DNA of 64,000 nucleotides from an uncultured Salinisphaerales bacterium (GTDB lineage Bacteria > Pseudomonadota > Gammaproteobacteria > Nevskiales > CAJXLF01): NCBI GenBank assembly GCA_913055805.1, contig CAJXLF010000004.1, positions 230,548-294,547 of the forward strand, given 5' to 3'. Position numbers and translations under genes: made by a program. This document shows, one piece after another, positions 16,804 to 26,213 of the stretch. Each line of letters begins with the position of its first letter. The stretch's first letter is position 1. The notes under the pieces were generated by a model. It ran no database searches. It was given only the letters and a program-made list of their open reading frames with translations, and was not told the origin of the DNA.

Positions 16804-18859
16804 TCGCGCTGATCTCCTGCTGGAATTGGGTACTGAGGAGCTGCCGCCGAAAGCCCTGCCGGCACTGTCGGCTGCTTTCAGCGAAGGTATTCTCAAGGGC
16901 CTGTCTGACGCAGGGCTGGATTTCGAAGATGCCCGGTCTTTTGCGACACCACGCCGCCTGGCGCTGCTGGTCAGACGTTTGCAGACTGCGCAGCCGGATC
17001 GCGAAGTGGAGCGCCGGGGTCCGGCGAAGTCTGCTGCATTTACCGTGGCTGGCGAACCTACGCAGGCCGCCACAGGGTTTGCGCGGTCTTCTGGTGTATC
17101 CGTCCCGGAATTAATAACTATCGAAACCGATAAGGGTGAATATCTCGCCTATAGAGGCGTAGAGCCAGGTCAGTCGGTATCTGCGATATTGCCGGATATT
17201 CTGGAAGAAACCATCAAGCGCCTGCCCATTCCCAAGCGAATGCGCTGGAGTGATCTGGACGTGAGCTTTGTGCGGCCGGCGCAGTGGCTGGTGGCCCTGC
17301 TTGGCGAACAAGTGGTGCCCATTGAAACGCTGGGCGTGAAAGCCGGGCGGGTTACCCGCGGTCATCGTTTTCATGCGCCCGGGGCGGTGGAGATCCCGTT
17401 GCCGTCTGAATACGAGAGCCGCCTCGAAAAGGCCTACGTGATTGCGGATTTCGCCAAGCGGCGTGACCGTGTACAGGAACTGGTGCTGGCTGCGGCCCAG
17501 GAACTGGGCGGCAGTGTCATTCTCGATGAGGCGCTGCTGGATGAAGTGACGGCTTTGCTGGAGTGGCCCGTGCCGATTACAGGGCATTTTGAAGAACGCT
17601 TTCTGGAAATGCCCAAGGAAGTGCTGGTGACCGCGCTGCAGGAGCATCAGCGCTATTTCTGTGTCGAGAACGAGCAGGGACATCTGCTTCCCGCCTTCAT
17701 TACCTTAAGCAACCTGCAGAGCAAGGATCCGCTGCAGGTGCAGACCGGCAACGAGCGCGTGGTGCGTCCGCGTCTGGAAGACGCCATGTTCTTCTGGAGT
17801 CAGGACCGCAAGAAACCTCTGGCCGATTTCGCATCCGGTCTGGACCAGGTGACATTCGTCAAGGAACTGGGGTCGGTTGGTGACAAGGTGCGTCGAGTCG
17901 CGCAAGTGGCCGCATTGCTTGCGCCGGCGACCGGCGCCGAGGCCGCCAAGGTGGCCAGAGCAGCCGAGCTGGCCAAGGCGGATCTGCTCACCGATATGGT
18001 GTTCGAATTTACCGAGCTACAGGGTGTGATGGGGCGCTACTACGCGCTGGCCGCAGGTGAGGACGCTGAAGTGGCGCAGGCCCTGGACGAGCAGTATCAG
18101 CCGCGCTTCGCCGGTGATGAGCTGCCGCAAACGATGACCGGCAGGACGCTGGCATTGGCGGACAAGCTGGATACCCTGGCGGGCATCTTTGCCATTGGCA
18201 AGCGCCCGACCGGCGATCGGGACCCCTATGCGCTGCGCCGTGCGGCGCTGGGTTTGCTGCGCATACTGGTCGAAACCGGCGCCTCGGTGGATCTGCAGCC
18301 CCTGCTGCGCGAGACGCTTGCATTGCAGCCGGTCGAAGCCGACCGGGCGGAAGCCGAGCAGGCTTTGCTGGCATTCATAAGCGACCGTGCACGGGGTTAT
18401 TTTGCCGAGCAGGGCGTGAGTGCGGATGTATTTGAGTCGGTACGCGCTACCGGCATCACCGATCCGCTGGACATGTCCCTGCGTATCAAGGCGGTGCAGT
18501 CCTTCCTCAACCGGCCTGAAGCCGAAGCCCTGGCGGCGGCGCATAAGCGCGTGCGCAATATTCTCAAGGATGTCGCGGCAGGCACCAGTGATGCCGGATT
18601 GCTGCGCGAGGCCGAAGAGAAGGAGTTGCATACGGTGACGCAGCAGCTGCTCGCCGAAGTAACAGAGCTGGAAGCCGCCGGCCGCTACGAGGACGCCCTG
18701 GCCAGCATGGCGGCATTGCGTGCGCCGGTTGACGCCTTCTTTGATGCAGTGATGGTCATGGATGAAGACATGGCCGTGCGCAACAACCGCCTGGCCCTGC
18801 TCTCGGAACTCGACCGGCTGTGCCGCTCCGTAGCCGATATTTCCTGTCTGCCCGGTTGA
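16796..18859 (+). CDS. glyS: Glycyl-tRNA synthetase beta subunit
   Basis: 687 residues from ATG 16796, within the last codons of glyQ. The start [18 protein letters not shown] is the standard GlyS opening. Seen further: [11 protein letters not shown], the HD-like region [32 protein letters not shown], and the C-terminal anticodon-binding-type helical domain ([19 protein letters not shown]). The beta subunit recognises tRNA-Gly. The longer reading frame that starts at 16694 is only upstream read-through inside glyQ. Confidence 0.97.
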   Translation: MTDRADLLLELGTEELPPKALPALSAAFSEGILKGLSDAGLDFEDARSFATPRRLALLVRRLQTAQPDREVERRGPAKSAAFTVAGEPTQAATGFARSSGVSVPELITIETDKGEYLAYRGVEPGQSVSAILPDILEETIKRLPIPKRMRWSDLDVSFVRPAQWLVALLGEQVVPIETLGVKAGRVTRGHRFHAPGAVEIPLPSEYESRLEKAYVIADFAKRRDRVQELVLAAAQELGGSVILDEALLDEVTALLEWPVPITGHFEERFLEMPKEVLVTALQEHQRYFCVENEQGHLLPAFITLSNLQSKDPLQVQTGNERVVRPRLEDAMFFWSQDRKKPLADFASGLDQVTFVKELGSVGDKVRRVAQVAALLAPATGAEAAKVARAAELAKADLLTDMVFEFTELQGVMGRYYALAAGEDAEVAQALDEQYQPRFAGDELPQTMTGRTLALADKLDTLAGIFAIGKRPTGDRDPYALRRAALGLLRILVETGASVDLQPLLRETLALQPVEADRAEAEQALLAFISDRARGYFAEQGVSADVFESVRATGITDPLDMSLRIKAVQSFLNRPEAEALAAAHKRVRNILKDVAAGTSDAGLLREAEEKELHTVTQQLLAEVTELEAAGRYEDALASMAALRAPVDAFFDAVMVMDEDMAVRNNRLALLSELDRLCRSVADISCLPG

Positions 18860-18890
18860 CCGTTCCCGGGTTGCTGGGCAGAGTGTGCGC

Positions 18891-19508
18891 ATGCCGCTGA
18901 CGAGCAATCTGAAAAAGCCTGGCCCGGGAGCATCCTATGCTTCCCGTCTGGTTGTGCTCGATCGCGACGGCGTTATTAATGAAGACTCCCCCGATTACAT
19001 CAAATCCCCCCAGGAATGGCATGCCATTCCCGGCAGTCTGGAAGCCATCGCCCGTCTCAACCATGCCGGCTGGCGGGTGATCGTGGCCAGCAACCAGTCG
19101 GGCCTGGCCCGCGGGTTGTTCGATTTCGAGGCTCTGGGCAGCGTGCATGACAAGATGCAGCGTCTGCTGGCCGAGCTGGGCGGGCGCATCGATGGCATTT
19201 TCTTCTGTCCACACGGCCCGGATGACGGCTGTGAATGCCGCAAGCCGAAGCCGGGCTTGCTCAAGGACATCGGTCGCCGCCTGCAGGTGGATATGCAGGG
19301 TGTGCCCGTGATCGGGGATTCGCCAAGGGATCTGCAGGCTGCCCGGCAAGTGAAAGCTCTGCCTATACTGGTTCGCACCGGCAATGGCGCCAGATCAGAA
19401 GATGAAGTGCGTCGGGAACTGCCCGAAGCGGCTGTTTATGATGACCTGGAAGCGGCAGTGAGTGCTCTGCTGGATGGACGTAATGGTCAGGCAAACGGGC
19501 CGGCCTGA
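18891..19508 (+). CDS. gmhB: D-glycero-beta-D-manno-heptose 1,7-bisphosphate 7-phosphatase
   Basis: 205 residues from ATG 18891 (a GTG at 18885 is an alternative). HAD-superfamily phosphatase of ADP-heptose synthesis for the LPS inner core. Seen: catalytic LDRDGVINED, IVASNQSGLARG, the zinc-binding cluster FFCPHGPDDGCECRKPKPG, and VIGDSPRDLQAA. The three Cys and one His of the zinc loop separate GmhB from histidinol phosphatase. It is 31 bp after glyS, with the LPS-kinase-like gene 1 bp after it, consistent with a shared envelope role. Confidence 0.92.
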   Translation: MPLTSNLKKPGPGASYASRLVVLDRDGVINEDSPDYIKSPQEWHAIPGSLEAIARLNHAGWRVIVASNQSGLARGLFDFEALGSVHDKMQRLLAELGGRIDGIFFCPHGPDDGCECRKPKPGLLKDIGRRLQVDMQGVPVIGDSPRDLQAARQVKALPILVRTGNGARSEDEVRRELPEAAVYDDLEAAVSALLDGRNGQANGPA

Positions 19509-19509
19509 G

Positions 19510-20199
19510 ATGGATATGCAGCCCCTGACCCAGGCGCAATTTCAGGCCCTGATCAAGGGTGCTGAAGTGCTGGAGTCACAGGAGGACAAGCCTTCGGCGC
19601 TGCTTGCCTGCGACGGTAACATCATCAAGATCTGGCAACGTCGCTCCGGTCTGTCATCCGACCGTCTCAAACCCTACAGCCAGCGTTTTCGCAGTAATTG
19701 CGAAGAACTGAACCGGCGAGGCATTCGTGCCCCGGTGGTCACGTCCGCCTTTGAAGTGAAAGACAGTGGCGAACATGTCCTGCTGTATCCGGAAATACCC
19801 GGAAAGGCATTGATCAGCCTGGCCCGTGAAAACGACCTGCCTCTGCGGGATCTGGCGGGCTTCTACGCAGAACTGCATGGCAAAGGCGTGCATTTTCGCT
19901 CGATTCATCTGGGTAATGTATTGCGCCTGGAGCCGGATGGCTTTGCACTGATTGATGTCACTGACACCACCTTCACACGCAAGCCGCTCAGCCTGCGCAA
20001 ACGGGCGGAAAATCTCGGCTATGCCTGGGCCTATCGCAGCGATCATGCCTACTTTGATGCTGAAGTGCGGGCGCGCCTGCTGGCCTATTACGAGACCGCT
20101 GCCGGCCTGCCGCAGGCTGAAGCCGGGCGTTTCCGCAAGTTGCTCGATCAGGCTTACGACCACTACACAGTGAGACGCCGGCGACAGGCAGCCGCCTGA
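19510..20199 (+). CDS. Lipopolysaccharide-kinase-like protein (BUD32/Kdo-kinase fold)
   Basis: 229 residues from ATG 19510. The pattern fits small kinase-fold proteins of LPS-core modification: an N-lobe lysine in NIIKIW, VLLYPEIPGKAL hinge region, a shortened catalytic loop VHFRSIHLGNVL (HxxN-type) and LIDVTDTTF in place of the DFG segment. Expected to phosphorylate an LPS core sugar; the acceptor is unknown. It directly follows gmhB, which supports an LPS role. Confidence 0.7.
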   Translation: MDMQPLTQAQFQALIKGAEVLESQEDKPSALLACDGNIIKIWQRRSGLSSDRLKPYSQRFRSNCEELNRRGIRAPVVTSAFEVKDSGEHVLLYPEIPGKALISLARENDLPLRDLAGFYAELHGKGVHFRSIHLGNVLRLEPDGFALIDVTDTTFTRKPLSLRKRAENLGYAWAYRSDHAYFDAEVRARLLAYYETAAGLPQAEAGRFRKLLDQAYDHYTVRRRRQAAA

Positions 20200-20220
20200 G
20201 CAACAGATTGCCTGGTATCG

Positions 20221-20886
20221 CTAGGGAGTGGCGGCGGCGTTCAGCTGCCTGAAGTCGGCCGGTGGCGCGTAGATATCCTGCGGCGGCTCGCGTTCTTCCA
20301 CAGCCACAACCCGCGTCTGCCCGAAGTACTGCACACCCTTGTGCTCCATCTGCACTTCCTGCAGGACCGGAAAGCCATCGATCTGCCGGTAGGCCGCCAT
20401 CCATTCCGAACCCGGGCGTCGCGCCAGGCCGGTCATGATGTTGCGGAAATTCTCCAGGTCAATGTCTACATCACGCGTGGCCCAGATGATGATCTGCATG
20501 CCGGCAGTAGCGGCCCCGATCACTTCATATTTTCTGGCGGTCCATGGGCCGATGCTGCGTGTTTCGTCACGCGCCAGGGCGCGAACGTCCAGAGGTTGCC
20601 CGGGGTTGTTCAGCACCGGCAGTTTGCTCACGCTGTAGTTTTGCGCCAGGCGATCAATGGTGTAGATGCGCGCCTCGTCCAGCCGGGTTACCACATAGCG
20701 ACTGCCGTCGTCGCGCGTCGAGCGCTTGTCCCCGAACCAGTGCACTGCGGTGATCGGCAGTTGTCCGTTAAAGGACTCTTCTACCCGGACCATGATATCC
20801 GCCGCGGCCGGAAAACTGACAAGCAGGCCAAACAGCACAACGACTCTGTGCCATCCCTTGCCTGCCGCGCCTCGATTAGCCCACAT
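20221..20886 (-). CDS. Exported protein of unknown function (DUF4412-like)
   Basis: 221 residues from ATG 20886 (longer upstream frame rejected because MWANRG...FPAAA reads as a signal peptide). The mature part begins DIMVRVEESFNGQLP and contains HWFGDKRSTRDDGSRYVVTRLDEARIYTIDRLAQNYSV, a layout like periplasmic DUF4412 proteins, which contain a GDKxR followed by a D-x-x-x-x-y/ID segment. No catalytic motif was recognised. It stands alone, convergent with the LPS-kinase-like gene. Confidence 0.55.
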   Translation of the reverse strand: MWANRGAAGKGWHRVVVLFGLLVSFPAAADIMVRVEESFNGQLPITAVHWFGDKRSTRDDGSRYVVTRLDEARIYTIDRLAQNYSVSKLPVLNNPGQPLDVRALARDETRSIGPWTARKYEVIGAATAGMQIIIWATRDVDIDLENFRNIMTGLARRPGSEWMAAYRQIDGFPVLQEVQMEHKGVQYFGQTRVVAVEEREPPQDIYAPPADFRQLNAAATP

Positions 20887-20992
20887 GCGGCTATTGTAGC
20901 CCTCGATCCGAGTCGGTTGCGACTTGTCATCCGGCGCGAGGCGCGCGACGATGGATGATGACAGGCCGGCTATAGATTCTTGCGGAGGCAGA

Positions 20993-21289
20993 ATGCATGC
21001 GAGCATGGAACTCTGCGTGGTGCCCATAGGTACGGATGTCTCGTTGTCCGACTATGTGGTCGCCTGCGAGCGGATTCTGGAAGAGGCCGGTTTGCAGCCG
21101 CAGCTGCATGCCTTTGGCACCAATGTAGAAGGTGAATGGGATGTGCTTATGACAGCGCTCAGGCGTTGCCATGAAGAACTTCACGCCATGGGCGCGCCGA
21201 GGCTGCAGACCAGCATCAAGCTGGCAACACGCACCGATCGCCCGCAAAGTCTGCAGGACAAGGTAAATTCAGTCAGGGAAAAACTGTAA
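20993..21289 (+). CDS. Thiamine-binding protein of the MTH1187/YkoF-like family
   Basis: 98 residues from ATG 20993, preceded by GCGGAGG at good spacing. Family pattern: VPIGT-x-S-LSDYV near the start, HAFGTNVEGEW in the middle and a C-terminal QDKVNSVREKL. These small ferredoxin-like proteins bind thiamine or related pyrimidines in solved members. Role here unknown. It leads the operon lipoprotein / LolA-like / MMPL / methyltransferase, an odd partner that deserves note. Confidence 0.8.
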   Translation: MHASMELCVVPIGTDVSLSDYVVACERILEEAGLQPQLHAFGTNVEGEWDVLMTALRRCHEELHAMGAPRLQTSIKLATRTDRPQSLQDKVNSVREKL

Positions 21290-21306
21290 AAAGAAAAGAC
21301 AGCATC

Positions 21307-21789
21307 ATGACAGGGAAAGTAATCGGGGCTTGTGGCATGGCGGGTCTGCTGCTGTGGGCATCAGCCTGTATGTTGATGGCCCAGCCCTGGGCGCCGCCCG
21401 CCCAGGACAGTCCGGCAAGTCGTATCGTCGTCTATCGTCCGGGCAATCTGACCGGCTTCGCCAAGCAATTCATGCTCAGGCTGAACGATCAACGCCAGGC
21501 CGCCATGGCCAACGGGCAATATTTCGTCATGGATCGCGCGCCTGGCACCCATGTGCTTGCGCTGGAGGATACTGACGCGCGTCAGGCGCTGCAGTCGCGG
21601 CCGGCGCAGGCGCATTACTATCGCCTGCAGGTAATCAGGCAAAAAGACAGCCTGGGCGCCAGGCTCGAAGCCGTGCCGGCGGAACAGGCGCAGCGCGAAC
21701 TAGCCGAGTTGAAGCCGGCGCAGGCCTACGTGGCGCCTGAGCAGGACGGGTTCCATACCCTCCCTGCCGAAACCGGGCCAAGAACATGA
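21307..21789 (+). CDS. DUF2846-type lipoprotein
   Basis: 160 residues. The N-terminus MTGKVIGACGMAGLLLWASAC ends in a possible lipobox at Cys21. The mature part has the DUF2846 layout: RIVVYRPGN, a G-QYFVMDRAPGTHVLAL segment and AHYYRLQVI. Function of the family is unknown. Its stop overlaps the LolA-like start by ATGA, so translation is coupled. Confidence 0.6.
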   Translation: MTGKVIGACGMAGLLLWASACMLMAQPWAPPAQDSPASRIVVYRPGNLTGFAKQFMLRLNDQRQAAMANGQYFVMDRAPGTHVLALEDTDARQALQSRPAQAHYYRLQVIRQKDSLGARLEAVPAEQAQRELAELKPAQAYVAPEQDGFHTLPAETGPRT

Positions 21790-22685
21790 GATCCCTGACC
21801 GTCGCAGTAGTGTTGTTCACCAGCCTGGTCCCCGTGGTGTGGGCGCAGGGCATGCAGCACGGCCTGGGCCAGGAAAAAAAGCTGGAGCTGACCGAGGGAG
21901 AGCAGCAGAAGATCGCAGAACACATCGAGAACTGGCGGCCGCAGGGCGAGACGCCGGAGGCCAAGGGGCAGTCCATCGTCGATGAGGCCGAGCGCCGCGG
22001 CGAGGGCTACGGGGACATGAGCGCCGAGCTGGAAATGATCATTCGCAATGCCCGTGGTGCAGAGGCGCGTCGTGAGCTGGAAGTCCGTAGCCTGGAAACC
22101 GAAGACGGGGCGCGCAGCCTGACGGTGGTGCAGGCGCCCAAAGATGTGCGTGGCACGGCCCTGCTGACCCATACCTACGATCAGAAAGACGATGAACAAT
22201 GGGTTTATTTCCCGGCCGTAAAACGGGTCAAACGTATTGCCGCCCGGGGCAAATCCGGCCCTTTCATGGGCAGTGAGTTCTCCTACGAGGATTTCTCCGC
22301 CCAGTCCTCGGAAAAGTACAACTATCGCTACCTGGGCGAGGACACGGTCACCATGGAAAGCGGTGAATCCATCGACTGTTACCAGGTTGAGCGCATTCCC
22401 AAACCGGAAGCCGAATCCAGTTACAGCCGGCATATGTCCTGGGTGGAGAAAAAGAACCTCTGGCTGGTCAGGGTCGAGTTCTACGATCAGAACGATGACC
22501 ATCTCAAGACCCTGCAGGCCGGAAACTTCGAACTCTACAAAGACAGGTACTGGCGGCCGCGGGAACTGGTGATGACCAATGTGCGTACCCGTGGCGTGAG
22601 TATCCTGCGCTGGAGCAACCTGCAATTCGGCCAGGGCATGAGCGAACGTGATTTCGATATCGACAGCCTCAAGGCGGCGCGATGA
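21786..22685 (+). CDS. Outer membrane lipoprotein-sorting protein, LolA-like family
   Basis: 299 residues with signal peptide MRSLTVAVVLFTSLVPVVWA. The body matches periplasmic LolA-like proteins paired with MMPL exporters: GTALLTHTYDQKDDEQWVY, YFPAVKRVKRI, FMGSEFSYEDF and DCYQVERIPK. It likely carries a lipid or lipoprotein between membranes with the transporter encoded next. Stop and start overlap (ATGA) with the MMPL gene. Confidence 0.8.
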   Translation: MRSLTVAVVLFTSLVPVVWAQGMQHGLGQEKKLELTEGEQQKIAEHIENWRPQGETPEAKGQSIVDEAERRGEGYGDMSAELEMIIRNARGAEARRELEVRSLETEDGARSLTVVQAPKDVRGTALLTHTYDQKDDEQWVYFPAVKRVKRIAARGKSGPFMGSEFSYEDFSAQSSEKYNYRYLGEDTVTMESGESIDCYQVERIPKPEAESSYSRHMSWVEKKNLWLVRVEFYDQNDDHLKTLQAGNFELYKDRYWRPRELVMTNVRTRGVSILRWSNLQFGQGMSERDFDIDSLKAAR

Positions 22686-24988
22686 AAGACCTGCTCGATC
22701 GCTACACTGCCTTTGTGCTGGATCATCCATGGCTGACCATGCTGACCGGCCTGCTGCTGACGCTGGCCGCGGGCAGCGGGCTGACGCAACTCGGGTTTAC
22801 TACGGATTACCGGGTTTACTTCGGGGAGGAAAATCCCGAGCTGGCGGCTTTCGAAGCCATGGAAAACGACTTTGTGCGCAGCGAGGCCGTGCTCATCGGG
22901 GTGGAGCCACTGGATGGTCAGGTATTCACGGTCGATACCCTGCGTGCCCTGCAGACGCTGACGGATGAAGGCTGGAAACTGCCCTATGCGCGGGCCGCCT
23001 ACTCTCTGACCAATGTCTACGAGGCGCATGCCGAAGACGATGACATCATGGCCGAGCCCATGCTGCCGGCCGGCCCGCTGGAAGACATTGATATGGAAGC
23101 CTTCCGCGAACGGGCCATGCGCAGTGATCAGCTGCGTAACGGCCTGCTGGCGAAGAATGGCGATGTCACCGGCGTGGTGATCTATATCGAACTGCCGCAT
23201 GAGCAGTCGCAGCAGGAGATTGAGGAAGTCGCGCTGGCTTCGCGTGCGTTGGCGGCCGACATCGAGGCTGCGCATCCCAATCTGCGTTTGCATCTGACCG
23301 GGGTAGTGATGTTCAACCACGCCCTGTCGGAGGCCATCGAATGGGATTCGGAAAACCTGTTTCCCCTGTCCTACATCGTGATGTTTGCCCTGCTGCTGTT
23401 GTTCTTTCGCAATGTCAGCAGCATGGTCAGCACCCTGGTGGTAGTGCTCATGGCGGTGATCACCGCGCTGGGGCTGGCCGGCTGGCTGGGCATCCAGCTC
23501 AACACCACATCCATTTCCGCCGGTGTGATTATTCTCACGCTGGGGATCGCGGACTGTGTGCATTTGCTGACCACATTTACCCACGAACGCCAGACCGGGG
23601 CGGAGCGGCGGGCGGCCATGGCCGAAAGCATGCGTATCAATTTCCAGCCTATTTTCCTCACCAGCCTGACCACGGCGTTGGGTTTCCTGGGCATGAATTT
23701 TTCCGATTCACCGCCGAATCATGATCTGGGCAATATCGTGGCTATGGGTGTATTGGCCGCCTGGCTGGCCTCGGTGTCTTTCCTGCCGGCTTTCATGCAG
23801 GTGATTCCGTTGGGCAAGCCGCGCGAGCAGGTGCAGATCCAGCACTGGATGGAGGCGCTGGCCGAATTTGTGATTCGCCACCGTCGCGCCTTGTTTGTAG
23901 CCAATCTGCTGATCATTGTCGGATTGGCGACCTGCATTCCGCTGAATCAGTTCGGCGACAACTACGTGGAATATTTTGACGACAGCATCCGATTCCGCAA
24001 GGACGCCGAGTTCGTCAACGAGCGTCTCATGGGTCAGCAGGTGCTGGAATATCCCATCCAGGCGGAGGGTCCGGGCGGCGTGAATGATCCGGAATTCCTG
24101 GCGCATCTGGAGGCGCTGGTGCACTGGTTCGAGCAGCAGCCGGAAACGCGCAAGGCCTCCAGCATGATCAATCTCATGAAGAAGCTGAACCAGACCATGC
24201 ATGGCGATGATCCGGCTTCGCATCGTTTGCCGGAGACCCGTGAGGAAGCGGCGCAGTATCTGTTTTTCTATGAGATGTCCCTGCCCGCCGGGGTGGATCT
24301 CTCTCACATGATCAATATGGACAAGTCGGCCGCCAAGCTCACGGTGATGCTGGACACCATTACTTCCGAGGAGCTGATCGAGCTGGACGAGCGGGCGCGG
24401 GCCTGGATGGCCGATAACCTGCCGGGTTACATGTTGACCCGGGCCAGCAGCATCTCGGTACTGTTTGCCCATATCGCCCGCCGCAATTTCAGCAGCATGA
24501 TCGTCGGTACCGGGCTGGCTTTCCTGTTTATCTCCCTGTTGCTGCTGCTGGCCTTTCGTTCCGTCCGACTCGGGTTCATCAGTCTGGTGCCCAATCTGGT
24601 GCCTGCTGCGATGGGCTTCGGCATCTGGGGGCTGCTGGTCGGCCAGGTGGGTATGAGCCTGTCGGTGGTGGTCAGCCTGACTCTGGGCATCGTGGTGGAT
24701 GACACGGTGCACCTGTTGTCCAAGTACCGGCGGGCGCGTGTCGAGCGCGGTTTGTCGGCCGAGGATGCCATCCGCTACGCCTTCTCCAGCGTCGGTATGG
24801 CGTTGTGGATCACCTCCATCGTGCTGATCGTGGGGTTCGCCGTGATCATGGCCTCCAGCTTCATTCTGACCGTGCATATGGGCGCTCTGGTGGCCATCAT
24901 TATTGCCTGCGCCCTGTTCGCGGATTTCTTCTTCCTGCCACCCCTGCTGATGCGTCTGGACCGGGACAAGGGCCATGCGCGCGTCTGA
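22682..24988 (+). CDS. MMPL-family RND exporter (SSD type)
   Basis: 768 residues. Twelve-helix RND layout in two halves: the first TM (about 15-36), a periplasmic loop, TM clusters around residues 225-400, a second loop starting at FGDNYVEYFDDS, and a second TM cluster from about 620. The MMPL/SSD signatures ITLGLADC-like (LTLGIADCVHLLTTF) and LGIVVDDTVHLLSKY carry proton-relay acids. Expected to export hydrophobic lipids with the LolA-like protein upstream. Overlaps the methyltransferase by 14 nt. Confidence 0.87.
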   Translation: MKDLLDRYTAFVLDHPWLTMLTGLLLTLAAGSGLTQLGFTTDYRVYFGEENPELAAFEAMENDFVRSEAVLIGVEPLDGQVFTVDTLRALQTLTDEGWKLPYARAAYSLTNVYEAHAEDDDIMAEPMLPAGPLEDIDMEAFRERAMRSDQLRNGLLAKNGDVTGVVIYIELPHEQSQQEIEEVALASRALAADIEAAHPNLRLHLTGVVMFNHALSEAIEWDSENLFPLSYIVMFALLLLFFRNVSSMVSTLVVVLMAVITALGLAGWLGIQLNTTSISAGVIILTLGIADCVHLLTTFTHERQTGAERRAAMAESMRINFQPIFLTSLTTALGFLGMNFSDSPPNHDLGNIVAMGVLAAWLASVSFLPAFMQVIPLGKPREQVQIQHWMEALAEFVIRHRRALFVANLLIIVGLATCIPLNQFGDNYVEYFDDSIRFRKDAEFVNERLMGQQVLEYPIQAEGPGGVNDPEFLAHLEALVHWFEQQPETRKASSMINLMKKLNQTMHGDDPASHRLPETREEAAQYLFFYEMSLPAGVDLSHMINMDKSAAKLTVMLDTITSEELIELDERARAWMADNLPGYMLTRASSISVLFAHIARRNFSSMIVGTGLAFLFISLLLLLAFRSVRLGFISLVPNLVPAAMGFGIWGLLVGQVGMSLSVVVSLTLGIVVDDTVHLLSKYRRARVERGLSAEDAIRYAFSSVGMALWITSIVLIVGFAVIMASSFILTVHMGALVAIIIACALFADFFFLPPLLMRLDRDKGHARV

Positions 24989-25643
24989 GTCCTTCGAGCA
25001 AACCGCGGCCGATTACGACCGTGCCCGCCGGGCGCTGGTCAATTGTCAGGACATGCTGCATGCACGCAGTGTGGAGTGCCTGCCGCCGGCGCCGCAACGC
25101 GTACTGGAGCTCGGTGCGGGCACCGGCCTGATGAGCGCGGCGATCTCGGTACGTTGCCCGAACACGGAACTGGTGCTGGTGGACGCCGCGCCGGCCATGC
25201 TGGCGCAGGCACAGCGGCGTCTGGCCGGGCACCCGGCGCTGCGCTGTGAAGTGCTGGACTACAGCCAGGGCCTGCCTGCCGGGCCCTTCGATGCTGTGAT
25301 GTCCTCCCTGTCGATCCACCATTTGACGCATGCTGACAAGCAAACGCTGTTTGTCCGGATACTGCGGGCACTGAAGCCGGGCGGTGTGTTTGTGAATGCC
25401 GACCAGGTGCTGGGGCCAACACCCGAAATCGAAGCCCATTATCAGCGCGTCTGGGAGCTGCAGGCCCGGGCCGCCGGGGTCAGCGAGCCTGATCTGCAGG
25501 CAGCGCTTGAGCGTCAGAAACTGGATATCAGTGCTCGTCTTGATGAGCAACTCGACTGGCTGCAGGCAGCAGGTTTCGAGCAGGTCGATTGCGTGTTCAA
25601 GGACTATCGCTTTGCCGTCATGAAGGCCGTCAGGCCACGGTAA
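24975..25643 (+). CDS. Class I SAM-dependent methyltransferase
   Basis: 222 residues from ATG 24975. The SAM-binding motif VLELGAGTGLMSAAI is at about residue 44, with an acidic LVDAAPAML loop and a post-motif SSLSIHHLTH. Similar to Methyltransf_25-type enzymes. Substrate unknown; its position at the end of a lipid-export operon suggests a small lipid or quinone-like acceptor (inference). It overlaps the transporter by 14 nt, so it is in the same transcript. Confidence 0.82.
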   Translation: MRASESFEQTAADYDRARRALVNCQDMLHARSVECLPPAPQRVLELGAGTGLMSAAISVRCPNTELVLVDAAPAMLAQAQRRLAGHPALRCEVLDYSQGLPAGPFDAVMSSLSIHHLTHADKQTLFVRILRALKPGGVFVNADQVLGPTPEIEAHYQRVWELQARAAGVSEPDLQAALERQKLDISARLDEQLDWLQAAGFEQVDCVFKDYRFAVMKAVRPR

Positions 25644-25730
25644 GACTGGGGCAAAAAAATGCTGGTGGAAAAAACCAACTGTGCCTAAACTGCGCGCACA
25701 CAGGGTATTCTCACCCGCAACGGAGACGCC

Positions 25731-26213
25731 ATGGCCGCCAGCGGCATAGTGCGCTTGACAGACCATCACCTTGGGGCATTAATCGCCCTGGAACAGGCGG
25801 CGTTCATGCCCGCCGACCAGCAATCGCCGCGCAGTCTGCGTTATCTGCTTGTAAAGGCTCATGCCGATATCTGGGGCAAGATGCAGAAGGCCGACTTGCT
25901 GGCTTCGATTATTGTGCTTTACCGCCGCGGCAGCGAAGTGGCGCGCGTCTATTCTATTGCCACCGACCAGTGCCGGCGACAGAAAGGTCTTGGTCGGCAG
26001 TTGCTGCGGCATGCCGAGCAGGCGGCCGCAACAAAGGGTTGTCGCCGCATGCGCGCGGAAGTGCGGGAAAACAATCCCGCTTCGCGGCGCCTGTTCGAAC
26101 ATGCCGGTTATGACCTCATCGGGCGGTTGCCGGGGTACTATCCAAATGGTGAGGATGGCATGCATTACGAGAAACAACTGACTGCAATTCGCAGCGGAGC
26201 CGCTCATGGCTGA
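25731..26213 (+). CDS. GNAT-family N-acetyltransferase
   Basis: 160 residues, preceded by GGAGA. Acetyl-CoA-binding motif A is visible in VYSIATDQCRRQKGLGRQLLRHAE (Q/RxxGxG/A pattern RQKGLG), followed by RAEVRENNPASRRLFEHAGYDLIG, typical of RimI-like enzymes. It overlaps the ATP-grasp gene by 8 nt, pairing GNAT with a RimK-type ligase. In described gene neighbourhoods such pairs make or modify small peptides or amides. Confidence 0.85.
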   Translation: MAASGIVRLTDHHLGALIALEQAAFMPADQQSPRSLRYLLVKAHADIWGKMQKADLLASIIVLYRRGSEVARVYSIATDQCRRQKGLGRQLLRHAEQAAATKGCRRMRAEVRENNPASRRLFEHAGYDLIGRLPGYYPNGEDGMHYEKQLTAIRSGAAHG

